Positions 6,586 to 12,135 of a DNA stretch of 12,135 nt are shown piece after piece; positions within the stretch are counted from its first letter, which is position 1, and the number at the start of each line of letters is the position of its first letter. The notes below the pieces were generated by a model. It worked only from the letters and a program-made list of their open reading frames with translations. It did no database searches and had not been told where the DNA came from. The stretch is from assembly GCA_023261405.1 (NCBI GenBank), contig JAHFOZ010000120.1, forward strand, positions 1 through 12,135. Direction: 5' to 3'. The translations under genes and the position numbers were made by a program. This DNA is from Planctomycetota bacterium (GTDB lineage: Bacteria > Planctomycetota > MHYJ01 > JACPRB01).

Positions 6586-7728
6586 ATGACCCTGCTCAAG
6601 ACGTTCAAGACGCTCCCCCTCGAGCTCGCGCGCGGCGAGGACGTCTGGGTCTGGGACACGGCCGGCAGGAAGTATCTCGACCTCTACGCGGGCCACGCGG
6701 TCTGCTCCACGGGCCACTGCCACCCCCACGTCGTCAAGGCCGTGCAGGAGCAGGTCGGCCGGCTCATCTTCTACTCGAACGTGGCGGCCCTCCCGCTCCG
6801 CAACCAGGCCGCGGCCCTCCTCTTGAAGCACGCCGTGGGCTTCGCCGCCGCGCTCTTCGCCAACTCGGGCGCCGAGGCGAACGAGAACGCCCTCAAGATG
6901 GCGCGGCGCCACACGGGGCGGCACGAGGTCGTCGCCATGATCGGCGGCTTCCACGGCCGGACCGCGGGCGCCATCTCCGCCACGGGCATCGAGAAGTACC
7001 GGAAGCAGTCCGAGCCCCTGGTCCCCGGCGTGAGCTTCGTCCCCTTCGGCGAGATTCCGGCGCTCACGGAGAAGACCGCCGCCGTGATCCTCGAGCCCGT
7101 CCAGTCGATGGCGGGCTGCAGGACGGCGCCCGCGGAGTATTTCCAGAGGCTCCGCGAGCTCTGCACGAAGAACGGCACGGTCCTCATCTACGACGAGGTC
7201 CAGACCGGCATCGGGCGCACGGGGACGATGTTCTTCGCCGGACGTCACGGCGTGATCCCCGACCTCGTCACCCTCGCCAAGGGGATCGGAAGCGGCATCC
7301 CCCTCTCGGCCGTCCTCGTCTCCGGCCCGATCGCCGAGCGGGTGCAGTACGGCGAATACGGGGCCACCTTCGGCGCGGGCCCCGTGGCCATGGCGGCCAT
7401 GAAGGCCACCCTCGAGGTCGTCGAGGGGCTGCTCCCGAACGTCGTGGAGGTGGGACGCACCCTCGCCAAATGCTCGGAGCGCGTCCCGGGCGTCCTGGAG
7501 GTCCGAGGCCTGGGCCTCCTCCTGGGGCTGAAGCTCGAGGGCGACGCGCCGGCCGTCCAGAAGGCGCTCCTCGACCGGGGCGTGATCGTGGGCACCGCCG
7601 ACGAGCCGGGCGTGATCCGGCTCCTCCCGCCCCTCACGCTCTCCCATGTCCACGTCGACTCTTTCGTGAAGACGCTCGCGGACGCCCTGAAGGCGTCCGC
7701 GGCCGCCGGACCCGCAACCCCGAAGTGA
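6586..7728 (+). CDS. argD: N-acylornithine aminotransferase (class III, PLP)
   Basis: This enzyme transfers an amino group from glutamate to N-acylglutamate semialdehyde, giving N-acylornithine. The 380-residue protein is a class III fold-type I aminotransferase. It shows NSGAEANENALKMAR (93-107), the GFHGRT segment (121-126), DEVQTGIGRTG (203-213, Asp203 contacting the PLP ring nitrogen) and TLAKGIGSGIPL (229-240) with the PLP-binding Lys232. Two segments differ from the usual ArgD: EPVQSMAGCRTA (170-181) in place of the EPIQGEGG type, and GATFGAGPVAMAA (259-271) in place of GSTFGGNPLA. ATG 6586 is the only sensible start, but no Shine-Dalgarno precedes it; a palindrome fills that position. 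It is separated from argC by 36 bp, the largest gap in the cluster, and from argF' by 7 bp. The acyl specificity is not known. Confidence 0.94.
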   Translation: MTLLKTFKTLPLELARGEDVWVWDTAGRKYLDLYAGHAVCSTGHCHPHVVKAVQEQVGRLIFYSNVAALPLRNQAAALLLKHAVGFAAALFANSGAEANENALKMARRHTGRHEVVAMIGGFHGRTAGAISATGIEKYRKQSEPLVPGVSFVPFGEIPALTEKTAAVILEPVQSMAGCRTAPAEYFQRLRELCTKNGTVLIYDEVQTGIGRTGTMFFAGRHGVIPDLVTLAKGIGSGIPLSAVLVSGPIAERVQYGEYGATFGAGPVAMAAMKATLEVVEGLLPNVVEVGRTLAKCSERVPGVLEVRGLGLLLGLKLEGDAPAVQKALLDRGVIVGTADEPGVIRLLPPLTLSHVHVDSFVKTLADALKASAAAGPATPK

Positions 7729-7735
7729 GGACCCC

Positions 7736-8707
7736 ATGACGATTTCACTCAAGGGCCGTTCGTTCATCAACACGATGGAATTCCAGCCTGCGGAGCTGGA
7801 GCACCTCCTCGCTCGCGCCCGGGAGTTCAAGCTCTCCCGGCCCCCCCGCGCGCTCGAGGGGAAGAGCGTGGCGCTCGTCTTCTTCAATCCTTCGCTCCGC
7901 ACCCGCGTCTCCTTCGAGGTCGGGATCGCCGAACTGGGCGGCCACCCCGTCACGATGTCGGTGGGCACGGAGTCCTGGACCCTGGAGTACCGCGAGGGCG
8001 CGGTGATGGACCAGGACAAGACGGAGCACATCAAGGACGCCGCCCAGGCCCTCTCCCGCTACGTGGACGCGATCGGCGTTCGCGCCTTCCCGGGCCTGAA
8101 ATCGCGCGAGGAGGACCTCGCCGACCCGGTGATCGAATGCTTCCGCAAGTACTCCTCCGTCCCCGTCATCAACATGGAGTCGGCGCTCTGGCACCCCTGC
8201 CAGGGGATGGCCGATGCGCTCACGATCCACGAGCAGGTCGGCCGCGTGAAGAACGTGAAGGTGGCGCTCACGTGGGCGTACCACCCGAAGGCCCTCCCCA
8301 TGGCCGTCCCCAACTCCTTCGCCGCGATCGTCTCCCAGCTGGGCGCGGACCTCACGATCGCCCACCCTCCCGAATTCCCCCTGGAGAAACGCTTCCTCGA
8401 CTCGCTGCCGCGCCGCCCGCGGATCGTCCACTCGAAGGAGGAGGCCCTCGCCGGCGCGCAGGTCGTGTACGCCAAGTCCTGGGGAGGAAGCGCCTTCTAC
8501 GGCCGCTGGGAGGAGGAGAAGCGCGTGCGCGACGGCTACAAGTCCTGGATCTGCGACCGCGTGCCCCCCGGCGCCGTCTTCCTGCACTGCCTCCCGGTGC
8601 GCCGCAACGTCGAGGTGTCCGACGCCGTCCTCGACGCCTCCTCGATCTACGACCAGGCGGAGAACCGCCTCCACGTCCAGAAGGCCATCCTGGCGGAGCT
8701 CGTATGA
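7736..8707 (+). CDS. argF': N-acylornithine carbamoyltransferase (ArgF' type; acetyl or succinyl)
   Basis: This enzyme transfers carbamoyl from carbamoyl phosphate to N-acylornithine, giving N-acylcitrulline, in place of ordinary ornithine carbamoyltransferase. The 323 residues contain the carbamoyl-phosphate loop NPSLRTRVSFE (51-61) and HPCQGMADAL (153-162). Features typical of the acylornithine enzymes follow: RYVDAIGVRAFP (108-119), LTWAYHPKALPMAVPNS (178-194), VVYAKSWG (243-250) and HCLPVRRNV (284-292). From memory these line up best with Xanthomonas AOTCase. At the position of Xanthomonas Glu92 (Pro in the Bacteroides succinylornithine enzyme) it has Thr96, within DKTEH. At carboxylated Lys302 it has Glu293. 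ATG 7736 follows TGAGGA (7726-7731). The stop overlaps argB (ATGA). The ArgF' class is secure; the acyl group is open. Confidence 0.93.
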   Translation: MTISLKGRSFINTMEFQPAELEHLLARAREFKLSRPPRALEGKSVALVFFNPSLRTRVSFEVGIAELGGHPVTMSVGTESWTLEYREGAVMDQDKTEHIKDAAQALSRYVDAIGVRAFPGLKSREEDLADPVIECFRKYSSVPVINMESALWHPCQGMADALTIHEQVGRVKNVKVALTWAYHPKALPMAVPNSFAAIVSQLGADLTIAHPPEFPLEKRFLDSLPRRPRIVHSKEEALAGAQVVYAKSWGGSAFYGRWEEEKRVRDGYKSWICDRVPPGAVFLHCLPVRRNVEVSDAVLDASSIYDQAENRLHVQKAILAELV

Positions 8708-9594
8708 ACCCCGATGACCTCCATCTCCTGCGGCAGGCGCTCCCCTACATCAACCGGTTCAAGGGCAAGACGTTCGTCGTCAAGATCGGCGGCGAGATCG
8801 CCGACGACGAGGCGACCCTCCACTCCTTCTGCGAGGAGGTCGCGCTGCTCGCCCAGGTGGGCATCCGCATCGTGGTGGTCCACGGCGGCGGGAAGCAGGC
8901 CACCGAACTCTCCGAGCAGCTCGGGATCGAGCCCAAGATGGTCCAGGGCCGCCGCGTCACCGACGAGCAGACCCTCGACGTCGTCATGATGGTCTTCGCG
9001 GGGAAGATCAACACGGAGATCCTCTCCGCGCTCCGGGAGATGGGCGTGGATGCCGTGGGCATCTCCGGCGTGGACGGCGGCATCGTGAACGCGGTCAAGC
9101 GCCCGCCCAAGAAGGTCCTGAACGAGAAGACCGGGAAGGAGGAGCTCGTCGACTACGGCCACGTGGGCGACATCGACTCGATCGACACGAGGCTCCTCAC
9201 CACGCTGCTCGCGGCCGACTTCGTGCCCGTCATGGCCTCGCTGGGGGGCGACGACGACGGGAACGTCCTCAACATCAACGCCGACACGGTGGCCTCCGAG
9301 ATCGCCTCGGCCCTGCGGGCGGAGAAGCTGATCCTGGTGACCGACGTGGAGGGGATCCTCCGGGAGGACAAGTCGCTCATCTCGCGCACGACGCCGAGGG
9401 AGGTCGACGCGCTCGTGAAGGCCGGCGTGATCCGGGGCGGGATGATCCCCAAGGCCCAGTCCGCCGTGGAGGCGCTCAAGGACGGCGTGCAGACCGTGCA
9501 CATCATCAGCGGGAAGAAGTCCTCCACGCTCCTGGGGGAGGTCTTCACCGACACCGGCTCCGGCACGATGCTCCACCGGGACGCGACCGGCTAG
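8704..9594 (+). CDS. argB: N-acylglutamate kinase (ArgB)
   Basis: This enzyme phosphorylates the gamma-carboxylate of N-acylglutamate, normally the flux-controlling step. The 296-residue protein has the amino-acid-kinase fold: TFVVKIGGEIAD (22-33), VVVHGGGKQATELS (57-70), GRRVTDEQTLDVVMMVFAGK (81-100), NINADTVASEIA (near 196-207) and RGGMIPK towards the end. The N-terminal helix LHLLRQALPYINRF, ahead of the first strand, is the element that carries arginine feedback in hexameric NAGKs; the short E. coli enzyme lacks it. Arginine inhibition is therefore likely, by inference. The first strand reads KIGGE rather than the common KYGGN. The start ATG 8704 overlaps the argF' stop (ATGA) with GGAG at 8695-8698; although the frame is open further upstream, that part runs through argF' and is not coding. 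It is the last gene of the cluster. Confidence 0.96.
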   Translation: MNPDDLHLLRQALPYINRFKGKTFVVKIGGEIADDEATLHSFCEEVALLAQVGIRIVVVHGGGKQATELSEQLGIEPKMVQGRRVTDEQTLDVVMMVFAGKINTEILSALREMGVDAVGISGVDGGIVNAVKRPPKKVLNEKTGKEELVDYGHVGDIDSIDTRLLTTLLAADFVPVMASLGGDDDGNVLNINADTVASEIASALRAEKLILVTDVEGILREDKSLISRTTPREVDALVKAGVIRGGMIPKAQSAVEALKDGVQTVHIISGKKSSTLLGEVFTDTGSGTMLHRDATG

Positions 9595-9624
9595 AATTCC
9601 TCGCCCGGCCCGGGGGTGACGTTA

Positions 9625-9630
9625 TATACT
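9625..9630 (+). promoter_or_regulatory. Isolated -10-like box before the phosphatase gene
   Basis: TATACT abuts ATG 9631 in the short argB-phosphatase gap. No -35 box is found at the proper distance (9602-9607 is GC only). If it is active, transcription would begin close to the next in-frame ATG at 9640. This is weak evidence. Confidence 0.25.
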
Positions 9631-10521
9631 ATGGGCGGGATGGGCCTCTTCACTTTCCGCCGCCAGCAGCAGGACCCGCCCGCCACGCCTCCCCCCGGCT
9701 CGCAGAAAGCCCCCGAGTCGCCGGCCCCCGCGCAGCCGCCCACCTCCAGGACCGTCCTCCGCCAGGCGGAGCTCGACATCATACTCGAGGACCTCCAGGC
9801 GGGCGCGGCCTGCCAGAGGGCGCTCCTTCCCCCGGGTCCCCCGGCCGTTCCTGGATACGACTTTGGCGTGTGGTGCCGGCCGGCCCGGGCCCTGAGCGGC
9901 GATTTCCACGATTTCCTTCCGTTCCAGGGATCGCGCCTCCCGATCGTGGTGGCCGATGCCTCCGGGAAGGGTGTCCCCGCCGCCCTGATGGCCGCCATCG
10001 GACAAGTGCTCTTCCGCGTCCAGCCCGAGCCCTCCGCCTCTCCGGCCAGGGTCCTTTCCATCGTCAACCAGATGATCTCGGGAAACATCAAGCGCGGCAC
10101 CTTCATCTCCGGCATCTATGCGGTGCTCGACACCGCCCAGCACGTGCTGCACCTCGCCAACGCGGGCCACCTCCCCGCCGTCATCTGGCACTCCCGCGAG
10201 AAAGTGGCCACGACCCACCGGACCAGCGGGGCCGTCCTCGGAGTCCTGCCTTCCGAGGCCTACGACGCCGAGATCAAGGAGGAGTCCCTTGCCCTCAAGC
10301 CCGGCGACCGCTTCCTGCTCTTCACCGACGGCATGAACGAGGCGATGGCGCCCGGACAGAAGGAATTCGGGATGGAGCACCTGAGGTTGCGCCTGAAGAA
10401 CGAGAGCGACGGCCCGAGCGCCGATTTTCTCAGATCCCTCACCGAGCAGATCGAGATGCACCGCGGGGGCGGCGAGCAGTCCGATGACATCACGCTCATC
10501 ACCGCCCGCCGCATCCCCTGA
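9631..10521 (+). CDS. PP2C-family serine phosphatase, SpoIIE/RsbU type
   Basis: The 296-residue protein begins with a low-complexity Pro/Ala/Gln-rich stretch (about 11-40) and a short predicted helix (QAELDIILEDLQAGAACQRA). The SpoIIE-type PP2C domain follows. Its metal-binding motifs are visible: LSGDFHDF (88-95), VVADASGKGVPAALMA (106-121), ANAGHLPAVI (176-185), LLFTDGMNE (229-237) and QSDDITLI (283-290). Such enzymes dephosphorylate anti-anti-sigma factor proteins, or act downstream of response regulators, in partner-switching. No PAS, GAF, HAMP or receiver domain and no neighbouring anti-sigma or STAS gene is seen, so its partner is unknown. The start could be GTG 9616, ATG 9631 or ATG 9640; I chose 9631 because GGGGGTGA (9612-9619) lies upstream. 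It is 36 bp after argB and convergent with the peroxidase gene; 10522-10565 holds no clear terminator. Confidence 0.92.
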   Translation: MGGMGLFTFRRQQQDPPATPPPGSQKAPESPAPAQPPTSRTVLRQAELDIILEDLQAGAACQRALLPPGPPAVPGYDFGVWCRPARALSGDFHDFLPFQGSRLPIVVADASGKGVPAALMAAIGQVLFRVQPEPSASPARVLSIVNQMISGNIKRGTFISGIYAVLDTAQHVLHLANAGHLPAVIWHSREKVATTHRTSGAVLGVLPSEAYDAEIKEESLALKPGDRFLLFTDGMNEAMAPGQKEFGMEHLRLRLKNESDGPSADFLRSLTEQIEMHRGGGEQSDDITLITARRIP

Positions 10522-10565
10522 CGGCCGCCCTCCCGGGCGCGCGATCCCCCGGCCCCGCCGAACGA

Positions 10566-11612
10566 CTACTCCGGCAGCTTCGGCTCGGGGATTCTCGCGG
10601 GCTCGGTGAGGGCGTTCAGGAATTCGACAAGGTCCTTGACCTCCGCATCCTTCAGGTCGGCCTTCTGCAGGTTGACCTTGTCGAGATGCGGGTTGTCGAT
10701 GCCGCCGCCCACCAGGAGCTTCACCGCCTCCTCGAGGGTCGCCACGCTCCCGTCATGGAAGTAAGGAGCGGACCGCGCCACGTCGCGGAGGGTGGGGGTC
10801 TTGAAGGCACCCGTGTCCTTCTCCGCCTTGCTCACGTTGAAGCGGCCCACGTCGGGCTTCTCGGCCTTCATTCCGATCCCGATGTTGTGGTACTGCTGGT
10901 CCGTGAAGAAGACTCCGTTGTGGCAGTTGGTGCACTTGGCCTTCTGGAAGACCTCCCAGCCGCGCTTGGCGGCGTCGCTCATGGCCGTCGCGTCGCCCTT
11001 CTGCGCGCGGTCCCACGCCGTGTCCCGGCTGATGATCGTCCGCATGAAGGTGGCCAGCGCCTGCGTCACGGACTCCTCGTCCGCCGCCTTCCCGAACACC
11101 TTCTGGAACTCCGCGCCGTAGGCCTTGTTGACCTTCTCGAGGACCTCCGCACGGACCTTGTCCTCCTTCTCGTCCTTGGCGCCCATGTTGGCGAGCTTCC
11201 ACGCGGCCAGCGCCTGGCCTTCCAGCGATTTCGCCCGGCCGTCCCAGTACCACTCCGAATGGTAGCCGATGTTCCAGAGCGTGGGGGTGTGGCGCGCGAG
11301 CGGCTTGTTGAACGCGCCCGTCCCCTTGGGCAGCCCGTCCGTGAGCCCCTTCTCGTTCACGTGGCAGAAGTAGCAGGAGCGGGTCCCGTCGCCCGAGAGG
11401 CGCTTGTCGAACCACAACTTCCACCCGAGCGTGGCCTTCTCCGCGGTGATCGGGTTTTTCTCGGGGATCTTCATCGGCTCGAACTTTTCCACGGGCGCGT
11501 AGTTCTTCGGATCGGCCGGAAGTTTCAACACGTCCTGCCCGGCGCAGGCCGCGAGCACTCCACCCAGGACCACTACCGGAAGCGCGATCGCCACCACGGT
11601 CGTTTTCAGCAT
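10566..11612 (-). CDS. Diheme cytochrome c peroxidase (CcpA/MauG family), predicted lipoprotein
   Basis: The 348-residue protein starts with a lipoprotein signal: a hydrophobic core, then lipobox Leu20-Ala-Ala-Cys23. It is therefore probably exported and lipid-anchored facing the periplasm. Two c-type heme sites are present, CYFCH (80-84) and CTNCH (227-231), one per domain. RHTPTLWNIGY (107-117), WDGRAKSLEGQA (123-134), TGAFKTPTLRDV (267-278) and PYFHDGS (283-289) are hallmarks of this family, which reduces hydrogen peroxide with electrons from small cytochromes. Where the distal Met (CcpA) or Tyr (MauG) usually sits, the sequence reads AVKLLVGGG (296-304), so the sixth ligand of the second heme may differ. 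The start is set by AGGAGG with a 5-base spacer; the longer form from 11648 would put a charged leader before the signal. It is transcribed alone on the minus strand. Confidence 0.94.
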   Translation of the reverse strand: MLKTTVVAIALPVVVLGGVLAACAGQDVLKLPADPKNYAPVEKFEPMKIPEKNPITAEKATLGWKLWFDKRLSGDGTRSCYFCHVNEKGLTDGLPKGTGAFNKPLARHTPTLWNIGYHSEWYWDGRAKSLEGQALAAWKLANMGAKDEKEDKVRAEVLEKVNKAYGAEFQKVFGKAADEESVTQALATFMRTIISRDTAWDRAQKGDATAMSDAAKRGWEVFQKAKCTNCHNGVFFTDQQYHNIGIGMKAEKPDVGRFNVSKAEKDTGAFKTPTLRDVARSAPYFHDGSVATLEEAVKLLVGGGIDNPHLDKVNLQKADLKDAEVKDLVEFLNALTEPARIPEPKLPE

Positions 11613-11617
11613 TCTTT

Positions 11618-11623
11618 CCTCCT
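11618..11623 (-). promoter_or_regulatory. Strong ribosome binding site of the peroxidase gene
   Basis: On the minus strand AGGAGG is followed by five bases and then the start codon (11612-11610). It decides for the internal Met over the upstream in-frame start at 11648, which has no comparable site. Confidence 0.85.
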
Positions 11624-11636
11624 CAGTCGGACGGCG

Positions 11637-11665
11637 ATTATAGAACACCGCCCCCGGATCGTCCA
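11637..11665 (-). promoter_or_regulatory. Promoter of the peroxidase gene
   Basis: Read on the minus strand, TGGACG (11665-11660) is separated by 17 bp from a perfect TATAAT (11642-11637). Transcription would start near 11630, leaving a leader of about 18 bases that contains the AGGAGG site. No operator for a redox or metal regulator is evident nearby. Confidence 0.65.
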
Positions 11666-11704
11666 GTTCAAGGGGGCCGGATCGGACGGGAGGGTTTCCG
11701 TTTA

Positions 11705-11721
11705 CGCGGGCGCAGCCCGCG
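11705..11721. repeat. Short perfect hairpin, 7-bp stem
   Basis: CGCGGGC (11705-11711) pairs with GCCCGCG (11715-11721) around a three-base loop. On the minus strand it lies between the adenosyltransferase stop and the peroxidase promoter, so it could end the upstream transcript. However, TAAACGG rather than a T-run follows it. Confidence 0.4.
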
Positions 11722-11752
11722 CGTCTGAGGGGGGGACACCCGCAGGCTGTTC

Positions 11753-11831
11753 GACGGCGCCGGGGGCCGTCGCCCCCCGTCCCTGCCCGGCGGAGGCAGG
11801 TCGCTCATCCACCCACGCCCCCGGCGCCGTC
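11753..11831. repeat. 15-bp perfect inverted repeat flanking 49 bp, with a nested hairpin
   Basis: The 15 bases at 11753-11767 are the exact reverse complement of 11817-11831 (core GGCGCCGGGGGC). A second, overlapping option is CGACGGC (11752-11758) with GCCGTCG (11766-11772). A related TTCGACG-GCCGGG word occurs again at 11840-11851. The stretch is non-coding on both strands as far as I can judge. GC-rich DNA makes such repeats more likely by chance. Confidence 0.45.
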
Positions 11832-11867
11832 CCTGAACATTCGACGCCGGGAGGGCCCGGCAGGAGG

Positions 11868-12135
11868 CTACCAGTCGATCTGTTCTTCTCCGCCCCTCTT
11901 GTTCTCCACCCGGGCCAGGACGAACAGAAGATCCGACAGCCGGTTGATGTATCGGATGAGAAGCGGCGGCACGGAAACCTGGCGGGAGAGCTGGACCACG
12001 CGGCGCTCGGCGCGACGGCACGCCGTGCAGGCGAGGTGGAGGAGCGCGCCGCCGCGGGTCCCTCCCCGCAGGATGAAGCCCTTGAGCGGCGGGAGCTCCG
12101 CGTCGTGGCGGTCCATTCTCTTCTCGAAGGCCTCG
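11868..12135 (-). CDS. PduO-type ATP:cob(I)alamin adenosyltransferase, C-terminal part
   Basis: The gene enters from the right edge; the last 88 residues are visible (reading EAFEKRMDRHDAELPPLKGF at the edge). The family transfers the adenosyl group of ATP to cob(I)alamin, making coenzyme B12, and acts as a cytosolic trimer. Recognisable are ELPPLKGFILRGGTRGGALLH, then ACTACRRAERRVV, RYINRLSDLLFVLAR and a short polar tail ending in EEQIDW. Two positions differ from the norm. The FILPGG motif reads FILRGG, and the Arg equivalent to human MMAB Arg186 is Cys (TGC codon), with the following CRRAERR intact. It lies 203 bp upstream of the peroxidase promoter on the same strand. No B12-dependent enzyme or cobalamin riboswitch is seen in the window. 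The Met at 12116 is internal, because the frame continues with family-like sequence. Confidence 0.92.
   Translation of the reverse strand, partial: EAFEKRMDRHDAELPPLKGFILRGGTRGGALLHLACTACRRAERRVVQLSRQVSVPPLLIRYINRLSDLLFVLARVENKRGGEEQIDW

Noticed and set aside
9616..9630. GTG 9616 as start of the phosphatase
   Set aside because: It would add MTLYT without a ribosome site upstream; ATG 9631 has GGGGGTGA at a workable distance. Not excluded by sequence alone.
11649..11867. Cobalamin riboswitch near the adenosyltransferase gene
   Set aside because: No B12-box-like sequence was seen, and the stretch is downstream, not upstream, of that gene.
1..12135. CRISPR array, insertion sequence, tRNA or rRNA
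   Set aside because: No regularly spaced repeats of suitable length, transposase motif, or tRNA/rRNA-like sequence was seen.

Overview
The window comes from a GC-rich bacterium; codon third positions are almost all G or C. Its core is one plus-strand arginine-biosynthesis cluster (1528-9594). On the left it is flanked by the end of a sigma-54 activator gene and two tiny putative metal-binding proteins. On the right come a SpoIIE-type phosphatase, then on the minus strand a diheme peroxidase and the end of a cobalamin adenosyltransferase gene. There is no 16S gene or other solid taxonomic marker. An AhrC/ArgR-type repressor together with an acylornithine carbamoyltransferase (ArgF') fits a GC-rich, deep-branching Gram-negative lineage (Acidobacteriota-like or similar), but that is a guess.

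Left flank (1-1527): C-terminal part of an NtrC-family AAA+ activator (2-670), a structured gap (671-820), a 49-residue zinc-ribbon protein (821-970), a DUF2695-like protein (1068-1343), then a gap holding a 7-bp tandem repeat, a promoter and two TGCAT half-boxes 21 bp apart that look like tandem ARG boxes over the argR start.

Arginine cluster: argR, argG, argH, an unrecognised BioD/DUF1611-like P-loop protein (here 'X'), argC, argD, argF', argB. Nearly all joints are ATGA/GTGA overlaps or gaps of a few bases; the exception is 36 bp before argD, which holds a 27-bp palindrome and a promoter-like element. ArgB, ArgC and ArgD make N-acylornithine, ArgF' carbamoylates it to N-acylcitrulline, an absent deacylase would release citrulline, and ArgG and ArgH finish arginine. 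Neither the enzyme that first acylates glutamate nor the deacylase is encoded here, and X is translationally locked between argH and argC. The best candidates for something new are X as a possible missing pathway enzyme or regulator, and the unusual active-site residues of ArgF' (Thr96, Glu293), which leave open whether the pathway uses acetyl or succinyl intermediates.

Right flank: PP2C/SpoIIE phosphatase (9631-10521), then in convergent orientation a lipoprotein diheme cytochrome c peroxidase (11612-10566) with a well-formed promoter, an intergenic stretch rich in inverted repeats (11666-11867), and the C-terminal part of a PduO-type ATP:cob(I)alamin adenosyltransferase (runs off the window end) with Cys at a normally conserved Arg.
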